From: Chytriomyces cf. hyalinus JEL632
Lineage: Eukaryota; Chytridiomycota; Chytridiomycetes; Chytridiales; Chytriomycetaceae
Reading direction: 5' to 3'
Assembly (NCBI GenBank): GCA_025435555.1
Contig: JAIWWG010000080.1
Coordinates: 62,001-126,000 of the forward strand
Length of the DNA stretch: 64,000 nt
The position numbers were made by a program, and so were the translations under genes. The notes under the pieces are model-generated. The model made no database searches, was not told the DNA's origin, and saw nothing but the letters and a program-made list of their open reading frames with translations. Below are positions 45,301 to 56,158 of the stretch, piece after piece. Numbering within the stretch: position 1 is the first letter of the stretch; each line of letters starts with the position of its first letter.

Positions 45301-46612
45301 GCGTGATTATTTTCGTCGAAGGTTTTACCCTGTGTATGCGATTATGAGTGAACATGTTTTTAAACAGATTTTCGAATCCTGCAGATATCATTGGCTCTGT
45401 GGACAATTATATTCGTTTTGGTAGAAACTACATTTTGGCAAACCCATCAATCGGTTTGGAAATGGTGGAAATGGTCAAAAAGGTAACTGCTGATTTGGCA
45501 TACTGTTTTTTGCTTGTCCCGTTTTCTCATGACATGTCCCGCCGGCCCAACCTCAGATTCTGACTCCTGAAAACCAAGAGATTGAAGATGATGACCGGTC
45601 ATACGGATGCATGATTGCCGAGAGTTTGATGCTCAACCTGCGTGGACACATAGATCCCTTCATTCCCACATTTGTTGCCCTTGCGCTCAACTTTTTGAAG
45701 CAGGAGCAAGATTTGCAAAATATTTTGAAAGTGCACTTGCTTGAGATGGTATCATCAGTTGCTACGATTTCAAAATGTTTCATCGCTAATCTTTCGGTTT
45801 CGGGTGGGAAAATTAGATCATCAACTGCCTGTACCACAGTCCTCTCGCGACTCTTCAATACCTAGAACAAAGCAACGCAACATCCACCTTTTTCTACATC
45901 TGGTTCAAGGAGCTCGAAAGCTTCTCGCGCGTGCATGATAAGAAGTTATCGATTCTTGCTTTGACAGCCGTGCTGAGTTTGCCTGTGGGCACGATTCCAA
46001 GCTTGCAAGGACATATCGGCACATTGCTGCAAAACTTGATGAAACTGTTCCAAGAGTATCCGGGTGCACTTGAGAGTGAGTTTTTTTTTTGGCGCTGCGT
46101 TTGACAGTTTCATTCTGAATCCCATTCTTTGTTGACAGCACGGAATGAATACTTGAAGCAGATTCAGAGGGACGATGATGATGAAGATGAAGATGAGAAT
46201 GATCAGACAGGTCAGAAACGTCCGGCCAAGTTTTTAGAGCTCAATTTCTCAACCAGTTTGTTTTATTGCAGCTTCAGAAGAAATCAAGGAAGCCGACGGC
46301 GACGCGTCAGACGACGATGACGACTATTCTAAATTCCTCAGTCAACACAAGGGTGGCGATTACGACTACAATGACTTTGGCGACATGGGATTGGAAGAAG
46401 ACCCGTACTTTGAGACGCCGTTGGACACCGTTGATCCATACATTGAGTTTGCTCGATTCCTGAAGCAGTGCCCGCCAGACCATGTTTTGATGACATCGCT
46501 CAATGTGGAGCAGCAGAGCTTTTTGCAAACTGTTGTAGCCACAGCCGAGACCAACCAGCGGAAACTGGAGGAGGAGGCGATTGCTGCTGCTCAGAAGCAA
46601 CTTCAACAGTGA
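42392..46612 (+). CDS. Importin-7/8-type karyopherin (Nmd5/Sxm1-like)
   Basis: Beta-karyopherin that carries cargo through the nuclear pore with Ran-GTP. The N-terminus has the importin-N HEAT repeat: HAEQGLKQAETHDGV, then AAIYFKNRVLKGW after a short intron. Later matches to the IPO7/8 branch are KQQWWKVKKWAFRCLHMYLMRY, EYAEFAGVFIQHFAPGI, QLCFSNEDAQLWEEDGVEYV, GYMRAQSYEALLMF and LPVKVWAAQTISLII. The C-terminus carries acidic clusters (QRDDDDEDEDEND and DASDDDDDYS) and a final Gln-rich helix, as in importin-7. More than a dozen introns are present; intron 1 (about 125 bp) is purine-rich. The symbol is left open because IPO7/IPO8/NMD5 cannot be separated by eye. Confidence 0.9.
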
Positions 46613-46766
46613 TTGTGTGTGCTTGTTGGGGGCGCTCTGTTCTTTATTCTTTATTGGTTTGGGCTCTGGATGAGTCACTCGTAGTTTTCTCTCATCCCCG
46701 TTGGTTTATAAAGTAGCTGCTTTTATTTCTTTGCAAAATACTTGTTTCAAATTTGCGGGTGAGTCT

Positions 46767-48560
46767 TCAAAGTTCCTGGACGAGAGTTGAAACGCGCTGT
46801 TGGCTCCTCCGCTCATTCTCCTTGAATGCGTTACTCTCCTCCATCAATGCACAAATGGACTTGTGCTTCTGCCACGACTGAACCTGGCACTGACGATTAC
46901 AGTACCACTCGCTTTTGCATTTGGAGCATCGATTCTCTGCAAGGCGCCCGCATTTCCCGCATTTTGGGTCTTCGAGGAGAGAGTCGAGGTTATCCAAGTC
47001 GTACATTGCAGCCATGCTAATGGAAGAATTTGACGAGCGGTTAAGTAAACGGAAACAGCGTCTTTGTCGCGATACAGACCTTTTCGCCAGCGCCATGGAG
47101 GACATTCCCTCCGCTCCATTAGTTTCATCCTGAATGAGCGCCGTGAACCGTGCCGAAAGTCGAGGGACGTTGCATTTGCTCATAATTTCGCTCGAAAGTG
47201 CCGGCACCTATTGTCAGGAAAGTATGAGGAACTTGCGTTGATTGATGAAGAAAGGTATTTGGAAGTAAAACACACCTGCTCAATTAGGAGCGCTTTTTTT
47301 TCAATGGAGGTGGGCACGTCCATGATTAGCAGTTCATCCAAGTGTCGCTGGACTTGTGCAAGCATCGGCAGTTGGTCGACTAGGATGGGCTCCACGTAGG
47401 ATCTTAGCTGTGTAGGATTTGTTTGTTTTAAACAGTAGCGTTGGTTTCAACAAGCAACATTGTACATACCCGAAGAATTACGGCCTTGTTGTGGTCAGTG
47501 TAAATCAATTTCCTGCGGCACTCTGCGTCCAGTAGGAGGTTATACAGTGCCAACCAGACCTGTTCCGATTGTTGTATGCTTAGTTGACGAGACTGAACTA
47601 ACAAGAGGTACAGTGCCGCAAGAAACAACAACAACAACAAACATACCTGTGCTTCAACTTTCCCAAGACGCTGCATTTCCTCGTCCTCAACATCCTTCCA
47701 AGCTCCCGCTTCAAAACGCGAGTACTTTTTTTTCAAACCGGATTTCTGAATCCATGGCGCGTTTTCAATCAAAAAGACGCAGGTGCAGATCATTTCATTG
47801 ACGTTGAGAATGCGTGTTAATACGTCCAACGGAACATCGGAACAAGCATCGGTGATGTATCGGAAGATGGACAATGAAGAGACGGCGATCGCGAATTCGA
47901 GGTCACCCTGACTTTTGAGGAGTGATTGTTGTTCGGTGTGGGCCATTGATGGCACCTCGATGGTTTCATCCCTGAAGTAAGATAGTCAAGACTGATTCTG
48001 TCTCATATTTCAAAATGCAACGCACCAGGTGTTGAGATACGTCATTTTACGGTGGCAGTAGTCGACAACGTCCACGAGCAAGTCAGACACTTGCAGCACC
48101 GACTCTTTGTTGTAAAATAGAATTTCGAGCAGATTTAACAACGTGGCTTCGTGGTACAACTATTGCGTGCAATATGGTTGAAGTTGTTGCGTGAGAGGTA
48201 ATCGGATTTATGAACTGAACTCACGATCATGTACGACTTGATGGAATGCGCAGCCGCAACGCCCAAAACCTTCGGAAACACTCTTCGCTTCCACGCTTCG
48301 ATGGTCAACAAGTCACGCACCAGGAAATCAATCTGCGTTTTTTGCTCGGCATCAAAACAAAAAATATGACAACGAGATTGAGCGTAAAAAACCTTGGCAT
48401 GTGTCAAGAAGACTTCCGTCACAAACTCTTCGCACTGCGCTTGCACGTTTAGATGTGATTGGATGTTGAGGCGCTCCAGGTTTTCGTGGTTCATGAACCA
48501 GCGCGCTGTTCCAATGTCTTCGAAGGTGACGGACTTGGACGCGAGCTCGGATACGAGCAT
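46767..48560 (-). CDS. ZMYND10: ZMYND10, dynein-arm assembly factor with MYND zinc finger
   Basis: Cytoplasmic factor needed to stabilise and pre-assemble axonemal dynein heavy chains, present only in ciliated or flagellated lineages. Exons on the minus strand give EMLVSELASKSVTFEDIGT, WFMNHENLERLNIQ, LLTIEAWKRRVFPKVLG, FAIAVSSLSIFRYITD, VWLALYNLLLDAECRRKL and VDQLPMLAQVQRHLDELL. The C-terminal MYND finger is CGKCGRLAENRCSKCKSEWY followed by CNRQC and KHKSIC. Order and spacing match human ZMYND10 (ENLEKLNMQA, VEMWKQKVFPVF, QVWIALYNLLL, LLDQLPNLAHLQ). The start is uncertain: MLVSEL at 48560 is used, but conserved residues just upstream (FEAE) suggest a start or exon further 5', possibly ATG 48710. 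Confidence 0.93.
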
Positions 48561-48858
48561 TTCTGCTTCGAATGCGCTGATTCTGTTGATTTGTTGTTGT
48601 TGTTTAAGCGCAGGGATCAGTAAGACGATGGAAAACGCGTCTGTGGTTGTTGACTGACTGTGCCATGATTTATCGACGGATTTGTCAAAACAAATAAATA
48701 AAATAAACAAATGTCCATTACAGATTTTTCACAATGAAAGAAGATATTTGACAGAATATACACGCTCATTTATTTAATAAATAAACACAAGAAAGAAGCG
48801 ATTCAGTGTCAGCCGAGATTGCTCTCGTTTCCAGTGGGAGCCGCGAGGAGGCCCTGAA

Positions 48859-49257
48859 TCATATCCCACCACTCACCTCAAACATCCCGGTATCCAGTGC
48901 CCATTTCCATACTTGATCCAGCGGTGAAATTATTCGCAATGGGGATCGAACAAGTGGGGATGAACGCGAAATCTGAGGGATGAAAAACACAACACAACAT
49001 GGTTCGAATCCAAGCAAGCGTCCGTCCAAGAGTAGCGACTTGACTTGAGGGATGCAAGACAGGAGACTGAGCCGGTGTGGCATGAGGGAAGCCACCAGCC
49101 AGCCAACTGAGTGGCTTCAATATGTCCACACCTGCTCGTACTCCTGCCCATCTTTCCTGTACAACACCACGTCACGCTCCGATTGACGCGTCATCTGCAC
49201 GGTCCCCCTCTCGGTGCTGGAACCATTTTTTGCTCTTTTGGTGGGTGCAGTTCCCAT
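48859..49257 (-). CDS. Small unrecognised spliced gene
   Basis: I do not recognise the product. A coherent model starts at ATG 49257 (MGTAPTKRAKNGSSTERG) and runs to LYRKDGQEYEQ. It then skips an intron of about 60 bp to a tiny exon SPVLHPSSQ, skips a second intron of about 66 bp ending tttttcatccctcag, and continues ISRSSPLVRSPLRIISPLDQ, VWKWALDTGMFE, ending VSGGI with a stop at 48859. A 23-bp excision to the next AG would instead give a longer tail, but that is too short for an intron. The protein, about 85 residues, has a basic N-terminus and a Ser/Pro-rich middle, with no signal peptide or membrane segment. Confidence 0.4.
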
Positions 49258-51206
49258 TGCTTCTTTAACATGCAGAATGGCCGTGCTCTTAACAGGTGCA
49301 GTTTCCCTTGCTCTTGAGAGGGGGGGGGGGGGTATGCGGACCGGCGCGTCTTAGGGCGGGTTGGCGTGACGTGGTCTTGGCACAGGGTGATGACATGCAA
49401 GGGTAGGGAGGACTGGCTTGTCTTGACAGATAGGACAGCGTGGGCCTGACTTGTCTTGATGGATTCACGGGTCATCGACGAGAGGAACCTGCTGTGAAGC
49501 AGTGGGGTATCATCGGTTAGAGTGAGGTGTTGTTTGGGATGGTGGGAGTTTGTTTTGGTTGCTCACTTGTTTTTTTTGGATGTTTTTTTGACAACATTTT
49601 GACGCGCTTTTTATACGCGTCAAAGCGTGCGCAGTCGTCAAGAGAAATGGACCAATCAGAGTGCGTCAAGTCGTCCCGCCAAAAGTGCAAAGCGTCAAGA
49701 ACAAACTCACCAACATCCAACAACAACCCACCACCAGCATCCCCCAACGCTGACACCCGGACAGACCGCATCGGCAGGGCGAGCATTCTCTATAACTGCA
49801 AATGCATCCCAGCGAGCACCCCAGCGAGCGTCAAGGCCGTATCCTTCGACTGCAGGGATATCTGCATCTGCAGCATCCGAGTCAGCGCAGCGCCGTATGG
49901 ATTCAAAATATTGACTTCATATTCGAAAGAGTCAGCGGCCCAGATGGATGGCCTTCCCTCTGCAGGCTGAGTGAGCGGGCTTCGTGGTGGCAGCGACATG
50001 TGCAGGGAAGCTGGTCACTTTACGCGAGTGTCCCCAAGAAAGAAGTGCATATGCATGCAGCAATAGATCCGTACCAGCAAATATACCAAGGATTCCCGCA
50101 CAAGTGAGTTAATCTTTTGTACCATGACAACCAAAACATCGCCACGCCCATCATTCAGTTGTATGCGAGTCCAGCATGATGGCCGGTAAAGATGTCCAAA
50201 GCATCGTGAAGTTCCCTTCGTTTGGTTGTAACGGCCGGCATCATCTCGCAACTTTGAAATTTGCGCGTCTGTTATCCACTCCACCAGGTCTGAAGGTATC
50301 GCGATTGGCATCGATGCTCAGGTTCGAAGAAGAGGTCAAATATTGCAATCGCACAGCTGCAAAGTGTTGTTTTCGAATTCGATGTGTATTGCACAAGAGC
50401 CACGACGCAATGTTCTCGCCAAACCGATCCATAAAGAAATCAAGGGACCATAAGAATTAAGAATAATCGGCGCTCCGTCTTGTCTCTGTCTTCAGAATTA
50501 AAAAGGGGTCCTGCATTTTATCGGGGTGTGAGATGGTCAAGAACAGCTTCAGACAACTTTTGACGATCAACTAATTGAAACTCACCTCAATAAAGTATCA
50601 TGAATCTGATTGCTTACGTCAATTATTCTGTTTGAAAATCAGAACGTGGGAAGGCGGTTTAAGGCGACCAGGGACAGAATCGGTTGAATAAGGCTTTCGT
50701 GCGGCTCTCATTGCCATATTGAACTTTTTCCTTCACCGTATGGGTATGCAGGAGTCACGACGCACAGTTTGGGTTGCCACAGGAGCTTAACTGAAGGTGT
50801 CAGTTGCCTCGACCAGTACACCACATACAATTCGACTTGGAATAGACCTGTCTGCGCCAGGACCCAAATGATTATCAGTACTCGAGGATATCGCAGGACG
50901 GGACCAACTTGGCGAGGTTGGCAATCGGATTTGCCTGTTCAGAGAATGATTTTGAGTAAATCTCTCTCATCAAAGTCAACGGACAGCGTTCTTCAGCTGA
51001 AACTGTCTTTTTCGCGTACGACCACCGAAGTGGCTCATTCAGTAGTGAGCAGATCCTGTATGTAATGCGACTAGTCTCGTTCCCTTCCACAAATATTGGC
51101 AAAATAAATGCATGGCGACAGAAATGGACTCCCTTCTCAGTTAAAGCGTGGTCAAAACACATGTATTGGGCTCAAATTCAAGCACCTCTGTAACACCACA
51201 CATAGC
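49258..51206. other. Nearly 2 kb without a recognised gene; possible small spliced frames
   Basis: On the plus strand an open stretch from ATG 49647 (MDQSECVKSSRQKCKASRTN...) runs to 49970. A textbook intron at about 50103-50158 (GTGAGTTAATC...CATTCAG) and an open exon before 50460 might continue it, but no family is recognised and the phases are not unique. On the minus strand, 50875-51162 is open without other support. A run of 13 G sits at 49320-49332. The stretch next to 51207 is probably the 3' flank of MOGS. Confidence 0.35.
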
Positions 51207-52611
51207 CTAATAAATCTCTGCCATCATCAAAAGCACCAACGCAGTCCAGCCCGTAAACGGATGAGATCTTTGGCCTTTCCCATCAATCGGTGAATACTGC
51301 TCCCAAGTATACCCAGTTCGCTCATATTGCTGGTCACAAAGTACCAATTAAGTTGCTTCAGGAAGATTGCGTACAACAAGAAACAAACCTCAAAAACGTT
51401 CTGTACAATGTTGTCCCTCAATTTTGTGTAAATGTCACCTGCACGTTTAGAGTACGGCTTGTCGAGAGACTTGTAGTGGTACAACTGCTTGAGCACCAAG
51501 TACTGAATGTTCATCCAGATTGGGCCACGCCAGTAGTTCTCACCCGTCGCTGTTTTTGAAGCAGAATGGCTGTTTTAAAACACCTCAAAGAAGCCCACAA
51601 AGACGACAAACCAAAAAATTTATCGCCCTTGGACAGCGATGCCAATCCAAAGTCGGTCCATAATGTTTCAGGATCCGAAATCAGATCCAAAAAGGATTCA
51701 ATCCGCGGTGAGTCCTCAGGAACAATATTCAAAATGAATGGAAAGAGGTTCAGGTATCCCAGGTGAACTACGTGAGTTGATTCTCCTGTTCAAAAAAGGC
51801 AGGTAAACATTTCGAAGTCGGCATCAGCAAAAGGATGGAGTTGCTCTTGGATAAGTACCATTCACTTCGACAGCGTCACAGTATGCCTGCGATTCCTCAT
51901 TCCAATGATAATCTGAAAAGAACAATTAGAAAAGACGCATGGCAAGAATATGATGTTCCAATACCATCCAATGCTTGCTGAATATTTGAAATGTGCTTAT
52001 CGTACTTTTTCACATCTTTTTCGATTCCAAGTTCAGTTGCAACAGCCTTCAATGCTTTTGCCATAGATCCAACCCACGAAATCAAATCAACATGAATTTC
52101 ACTGCCCTGTGGTGGCATTGCTCGTGGATAATCATCAAGACCTGACCAACACAAAAAAGGGTGACACTCAGAAAACAGCTTTGAGGAATCCGAGTCAACC
52201 AGACCTGAAGTCAGTGTATGGTAACCAGACCGCCCGCGCCATCGGTAAGCCTCCGAGCTTTTTCCTTCTCTGCCATAATTGTCGACATCGCCCCACTGCG
52301 TTCTCCGGAACCAGAAATATTGTCTCTTGAACTGCGGGTAGACGCGCATGAGGTACTCTTTGGCCAGTTTTGGGTCATCGAGGTGCAGTCGCGAGAGTGC
52401 TTCATTATCCAGCGAAGATTTGTAGTCGGGTTGTGACGCAGATGCGGCGACCGGGACTTGGTTTTGGGCTTGATTCAGTCGCTCCATAAATTTGAGAAGA
52501 CTCATGAGGAGCGTTGGTGGGTTTGCGAAGTGAGCGTACTGAATTTGGAACTCGGCGGGAACCTGCAAAAATCAAATCAACTTTTAAAAAAGCAGGTACA
52601 TTCAACAATCC

Positions 52612-52643
<32 letters not shown>

Positions 52644-54670
52644 ATTTGAGTACCTTGCTTTCACTTTCAGCACCCAGAATTTGCTCCCGTGCAACCCACC
52701 CATTCGCGTCAATTTTACTGCTCCAAGATGAAATAATTTCAAGACTCAGATCATTATCCCACGCGCCAATCAAGAGTTCATGGAACCCTTCATCCCACAA
52801 GAATCCTCGAGGAAAAAATGGTCTGGATGGAACCGCACTAAACAGGCTGCTGGGCCCTTCGCGTTTAGGAGCGGGTTGCGGTTTTTTTGGTGCAGATGGA
52901 TCCGAGTCATCGTCATCCCCGCTGAAATAGTCGTCTCCTTCTTCTCTTCCCGAATCCTGGCTCAGAAAATCGACAGGCTCAGATTCTTCCCAATCTTCAA
53001 GCGATCGATCGACAATGTTGGTTCCGTGGAAGTATCTAGTGAGCCAGGCGTCAGTCCCGTTTTCGAAAGGTCAAAACGGCCTTCAAAAGAAACAACAAAC
53101 CCGACACCTCCCAGCATATTGCTCAACATCATCTCTCCAAATTCCACTTGTCGCTCATCGTATCCCTTATCTTTCAGATGAAACGTTCGCTCAAAACGGT
53201 CATGAAACACTTGGGAAGCCGTTTCAAGTTTCTTTGTCAACGCGTCTCCAAGCAGCGGTTGAGCTATTTCGCGGAACGCACAAAAGTCAGTACATCGTCA
53301 TTTGCAAGATGTTTGGCAAATACCACCTTCCACTGACAATGAATCGCTTTCTGGATGGGCCGATTTCGAGACAAAGGCAACATCGAACTGACAAAGCGCT
53401 GCATGAGAATGACAGCGACAAATGAAATGAAATCACTGAAGAGTTAACTCACTTGAAACGGCGCCTTCAGCATTTTTTGGAAAACAAACACGTTTCCCTC
53501 AGTAACATCATTCGATTGCAACAAGAACCCATGAGCAGGATTGGGCGGGTTTTGCGAGTGTTTCGAAATGCAACTTTGAGCATCGCGAAGCAACTGCTCA
53601 AGCACCATATCTGCAGAGAAAGATGTCGAGATATTCAGGACAGGGTGTTTCACACAAAACACGCAAACGTGCATACCTTTCACTTTCCAAGTGTCCTCTG
53701 GTTTCGCGTTGTATGCAGTGTACTGCGTTTTTCGAACGTCGCCAAGAGATCTGCGGCTTTCCTTCTCAGCAAAGTACGGCACTTCATTGTTTTCGTCTGA
53801 TTGTTTCGAAAATGTGGTGAGATTCGGCGCGCATGAATTCGTTGCAACGCACCATCATGCATGTAAAACGAAAAGTCGCCCAAGCCATTCACATTTCCGT
53901 TCAATTGAACGGAATCCAATCCCTATCAAGAATTGTTGGTGAAAAACGAATCAGTACAAAAAAGACCGACTCACTCTTGATTTGCCGTTCGTGTTGACGA
54001 TTTCCAAGTTTCCATCGCCAGCCAACGCCATGTAGAAATACACAGCGATCGCAGAGCCTAAAACATTTTCGAACGGGTTAACATCGCTACTACATTTCGC
54101 CGATGCGCGATTTTCGGAGTACGTACTTTCGCTTTCGTTCATTGGAGTACCGGACACCCTGACAACCCAGTCACCACCTGACAGTGCAAAAAACTCATGA
54201 ACAAAAAAACCTCATCGAAAAACAAAATCAAAAATACCATGATCTCCGCCGGGAGACTTGAGCAATTCAGTTTTAATGTGAACATTCGCATCCTTATCCT
54301 TGATCGATTGAGATCCAAATGATCGCCCGTCATGTTGAAGCCAGGCATAGGAATCGAGTTCGTCACCCTGCTCGCAAGAGTGCCGCATCTCTTTGTGAAA
54401 ATAAAACAGAAAATAAAATAAAATAAACGGATGCATGAATGATGGATCGCTGCATTCGTTTGAAGAGAAAGACATACTCTGGTAGTGGATGTACTCGTGC
54501 ACATCGTGCCACATGAGCCCAGTCAGCACAGTCTCCGGTGTGCGACTGCGCGTGCCAAAGTAGACGTTCGGTCGATACGACCCCCACGTCAGACTCGCAT
54601 TACTGCTGGCTGATGAAGCTGTTGCCGTTGCACTGGCCGCGAGGACAGCGAGTGACAGGACCAAGTGCAT
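51207..54670 (-). CDS. MOGS: Mannosyl-oligosaccharide glucosidase (glucosidase I, GH63)
   Basis: ER membrane enzyme that removes the outer alpha-1,2 glucose from N-glycans. The N-terminus is a hydrophobic signal/anchor ([20 protein letters not shown]), followed by the GH63 beta-sandwich start [20 protein letters not shown] and LTGLMWHD. The (alpha/alpha)6 catalytic domain carries [20 protein letters not shown] with the catalytic-acid Asp, then [63 protein letters not shown] and, in the last exon, [20 protein letters not shown] followed by VLLMMAEIY. About fifteen short introns occur; one holds 27 A on the plus strand (T on the coding strand) near 52612-52638. Identity is secure. Confidence 0.94.
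52612..52638 (-). repeat. 27-bp homopolymer in a MOGS intron
   Basis: Twenty-seven A on the plus strand, i.e. T27 on the MOGS coding strand, early in the intron between the GAESESK and VPAEF exons. It lies far from the acceptor and is pyrimidine-rich in sense, so it is compatible with splicing. Confidence 0.9.
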
Positions 54671-54732
54671 TTATGTTCAATTTAAACTTTTTAAACTTTA
54701 TCGAAGAAACGCCAAGTTTTTGTTTTGCAAAG

Positions 54733-56051
54733 TGACGCTTCTTGCGCGATACCCGGTCCCGCCCGTGCCCAGTTCCTGTGTCCAGGATATGTACTACACC
54801 GAAGTGCTTGTGCCACAACTGGTGCCGGTGATAGTGCCAGCCAAGGCCACGTGGTACCTGATCCCGCACCACGCCACGTGTGTGTACCATGCTTGTGCAC
54901 TTGGACACTTTTCGGACACGGATCAGTGCAAGCAGAAAGCAGTTAATTATGCTATTGTCTGTCTACGTCTGCATCCATCACCAAACGCTGTTATTCCAGG
55001 CCCAGCACTTGACGGACATTCTCAACAGCGTCATTGCAAAGTATCCGTACTGGAACGAGACAGAAGGTGTGACTCTGAGAATCCCCTTTATAGAAATCAA
55101 CAGCTGAAAAAAAAAACGCGTTATGCGCAGGCAGAAACCACGTGCTCGTGTTCAGCTGGGACCAAGCATCGGAAGTGCTCGGATACAACGCCCCAATCCG
55201 CGATCCAATCTCTTCTTGCGTGCATATAACCACGCTTGGCTCAACCGATGCAAAAGTTGCCAGGAACTACAACCCCGTCAAAGATGTTGTGATTCCGCCT
55301 TACGCAAACTATGCAATACCTCTGTCGATATTCAAAAGACCAGACTGGCTGGACATTCAGCATCTGTTCAATTCAGTCGGGTTTTTGAATGATGGATGGA
55401 TATTTCGCAAACGCCCGATCTTGGCGTATTTCCGGGGAACCATCATCAACGATCCAAGGTACAGCCACGGAGTTCGGCAGTATATTCGCGAACTTGGAGC
55501 AGTGTGGCCAGAAAGATACTTTGTGAGAGAAGGACACACGGATCTCATGTCGTATTGGCAAGAACTCGGAAATTCAACGTAACTGTCACTGGTTATCCAT
55601 GTCGCTGTACCCGAGTCTGAAATATTCAATGAAACAGATTTTCACTCTGTCCCTCTGGCTGGTCACCGTGGTAACGCAGTATCCTTCAATTTTCTTGTTC
55701 AAGCACTGAACCCATTCAAAAAGGTCCCCAAGACTATTTGACAGCATCATTGCAGGGTCCATTCCAATCATTTTCGCAGACGACATCCTTCTCCCTTTCG
55801 AATCACAAATACCATACCACACATTCACGCTACGAATTCGAAATGCCGACGTTGGCACGCTCGATACCGTGATCCAAGCTGTAACAGCAGCTGATATCGC
55901 CAAGAAGAAGCAAAGGATGATTCGATACCGAGATAAACTGGTTTGGAATGTTCCTGCCAGGCCGGGCGACGCGTTTGACTCGCTTTTGGAGGAACTCAGG
56001 AGAAAGTCGTTGGAACAAGAACAGAAAGTAAAAGACCATCAAGAATTTTAA
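54733..56051 (+). CDS. Exostosin-family (GT47) glycosyltransferase, 5' end unclear
   Basis: Golgi-type inverting glycosyltransferase of the exostosin fold. Blocks in order: VQDMYYTEVLVPQLVPVIVP, KATWYLIPHHATCVYHACAL, HLTDILNSVIAKYPYWNETE, RNHVLVFSWDQAS, VHITTLGSTDAKVARN with KDVVIPPYANY, KRPILAYFRGTI, FSLCPSGWSPWSPRLFDSII and AGSIPIIFADDILLPFE, then a helical tail ending KVKDHQEF. The 'CP.G....S.RLF(D/E)......G.IP(V/I)I..D...LPF' block is the family's nucleotide-sugar site. The intron near 55661-55712 (GTAACG...AAAAAG) is needed to read it through. No suitable ATG lies between the MOGS start (54670) and the first conserved block, so the signal anchor is missing, encoded by an unseen exon, or lost. 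Confidence 0.8.
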
Positions 56052-56158
56052 AGAGAAATTCTATATCCATATTTTTATAGGAAGAATTATGTTTTGGGCG
56101 CAAGACTTGGCCCTCATTCGAAAAAAAACCAATTGTTAAATATAAATATGAAGAAATA

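Noticed and set aside
48995-49015. A perfect tRNA-like B-box (GGTTCGAATCC) suggesting a tRNA gene
   Set aside because: No A-box, no D-arm and no acceptor stem can be formed around it, and the proposed T-stem pairs poorly. It lies in the small spliced gene and is most simply chance.
49066-49150. Similarity of 'LYRKDGQEYEQV' in the small gene to eIF1A (VFKEDGQEYAQV)
   Set aside because: The match covers only about ten residues. The rest of the OB fold (GNGRLEA, CHIRGKLRKKVWI) is missing in every frame.
49790-49970. Weak resemblance of the plus-strand open stretch to the N-terminal domain of TAF2
   Set aside because: Only scattered hydrophobic positions agree and there is no room for the remaining ~1,000 residues before MOGS, so no name was given.
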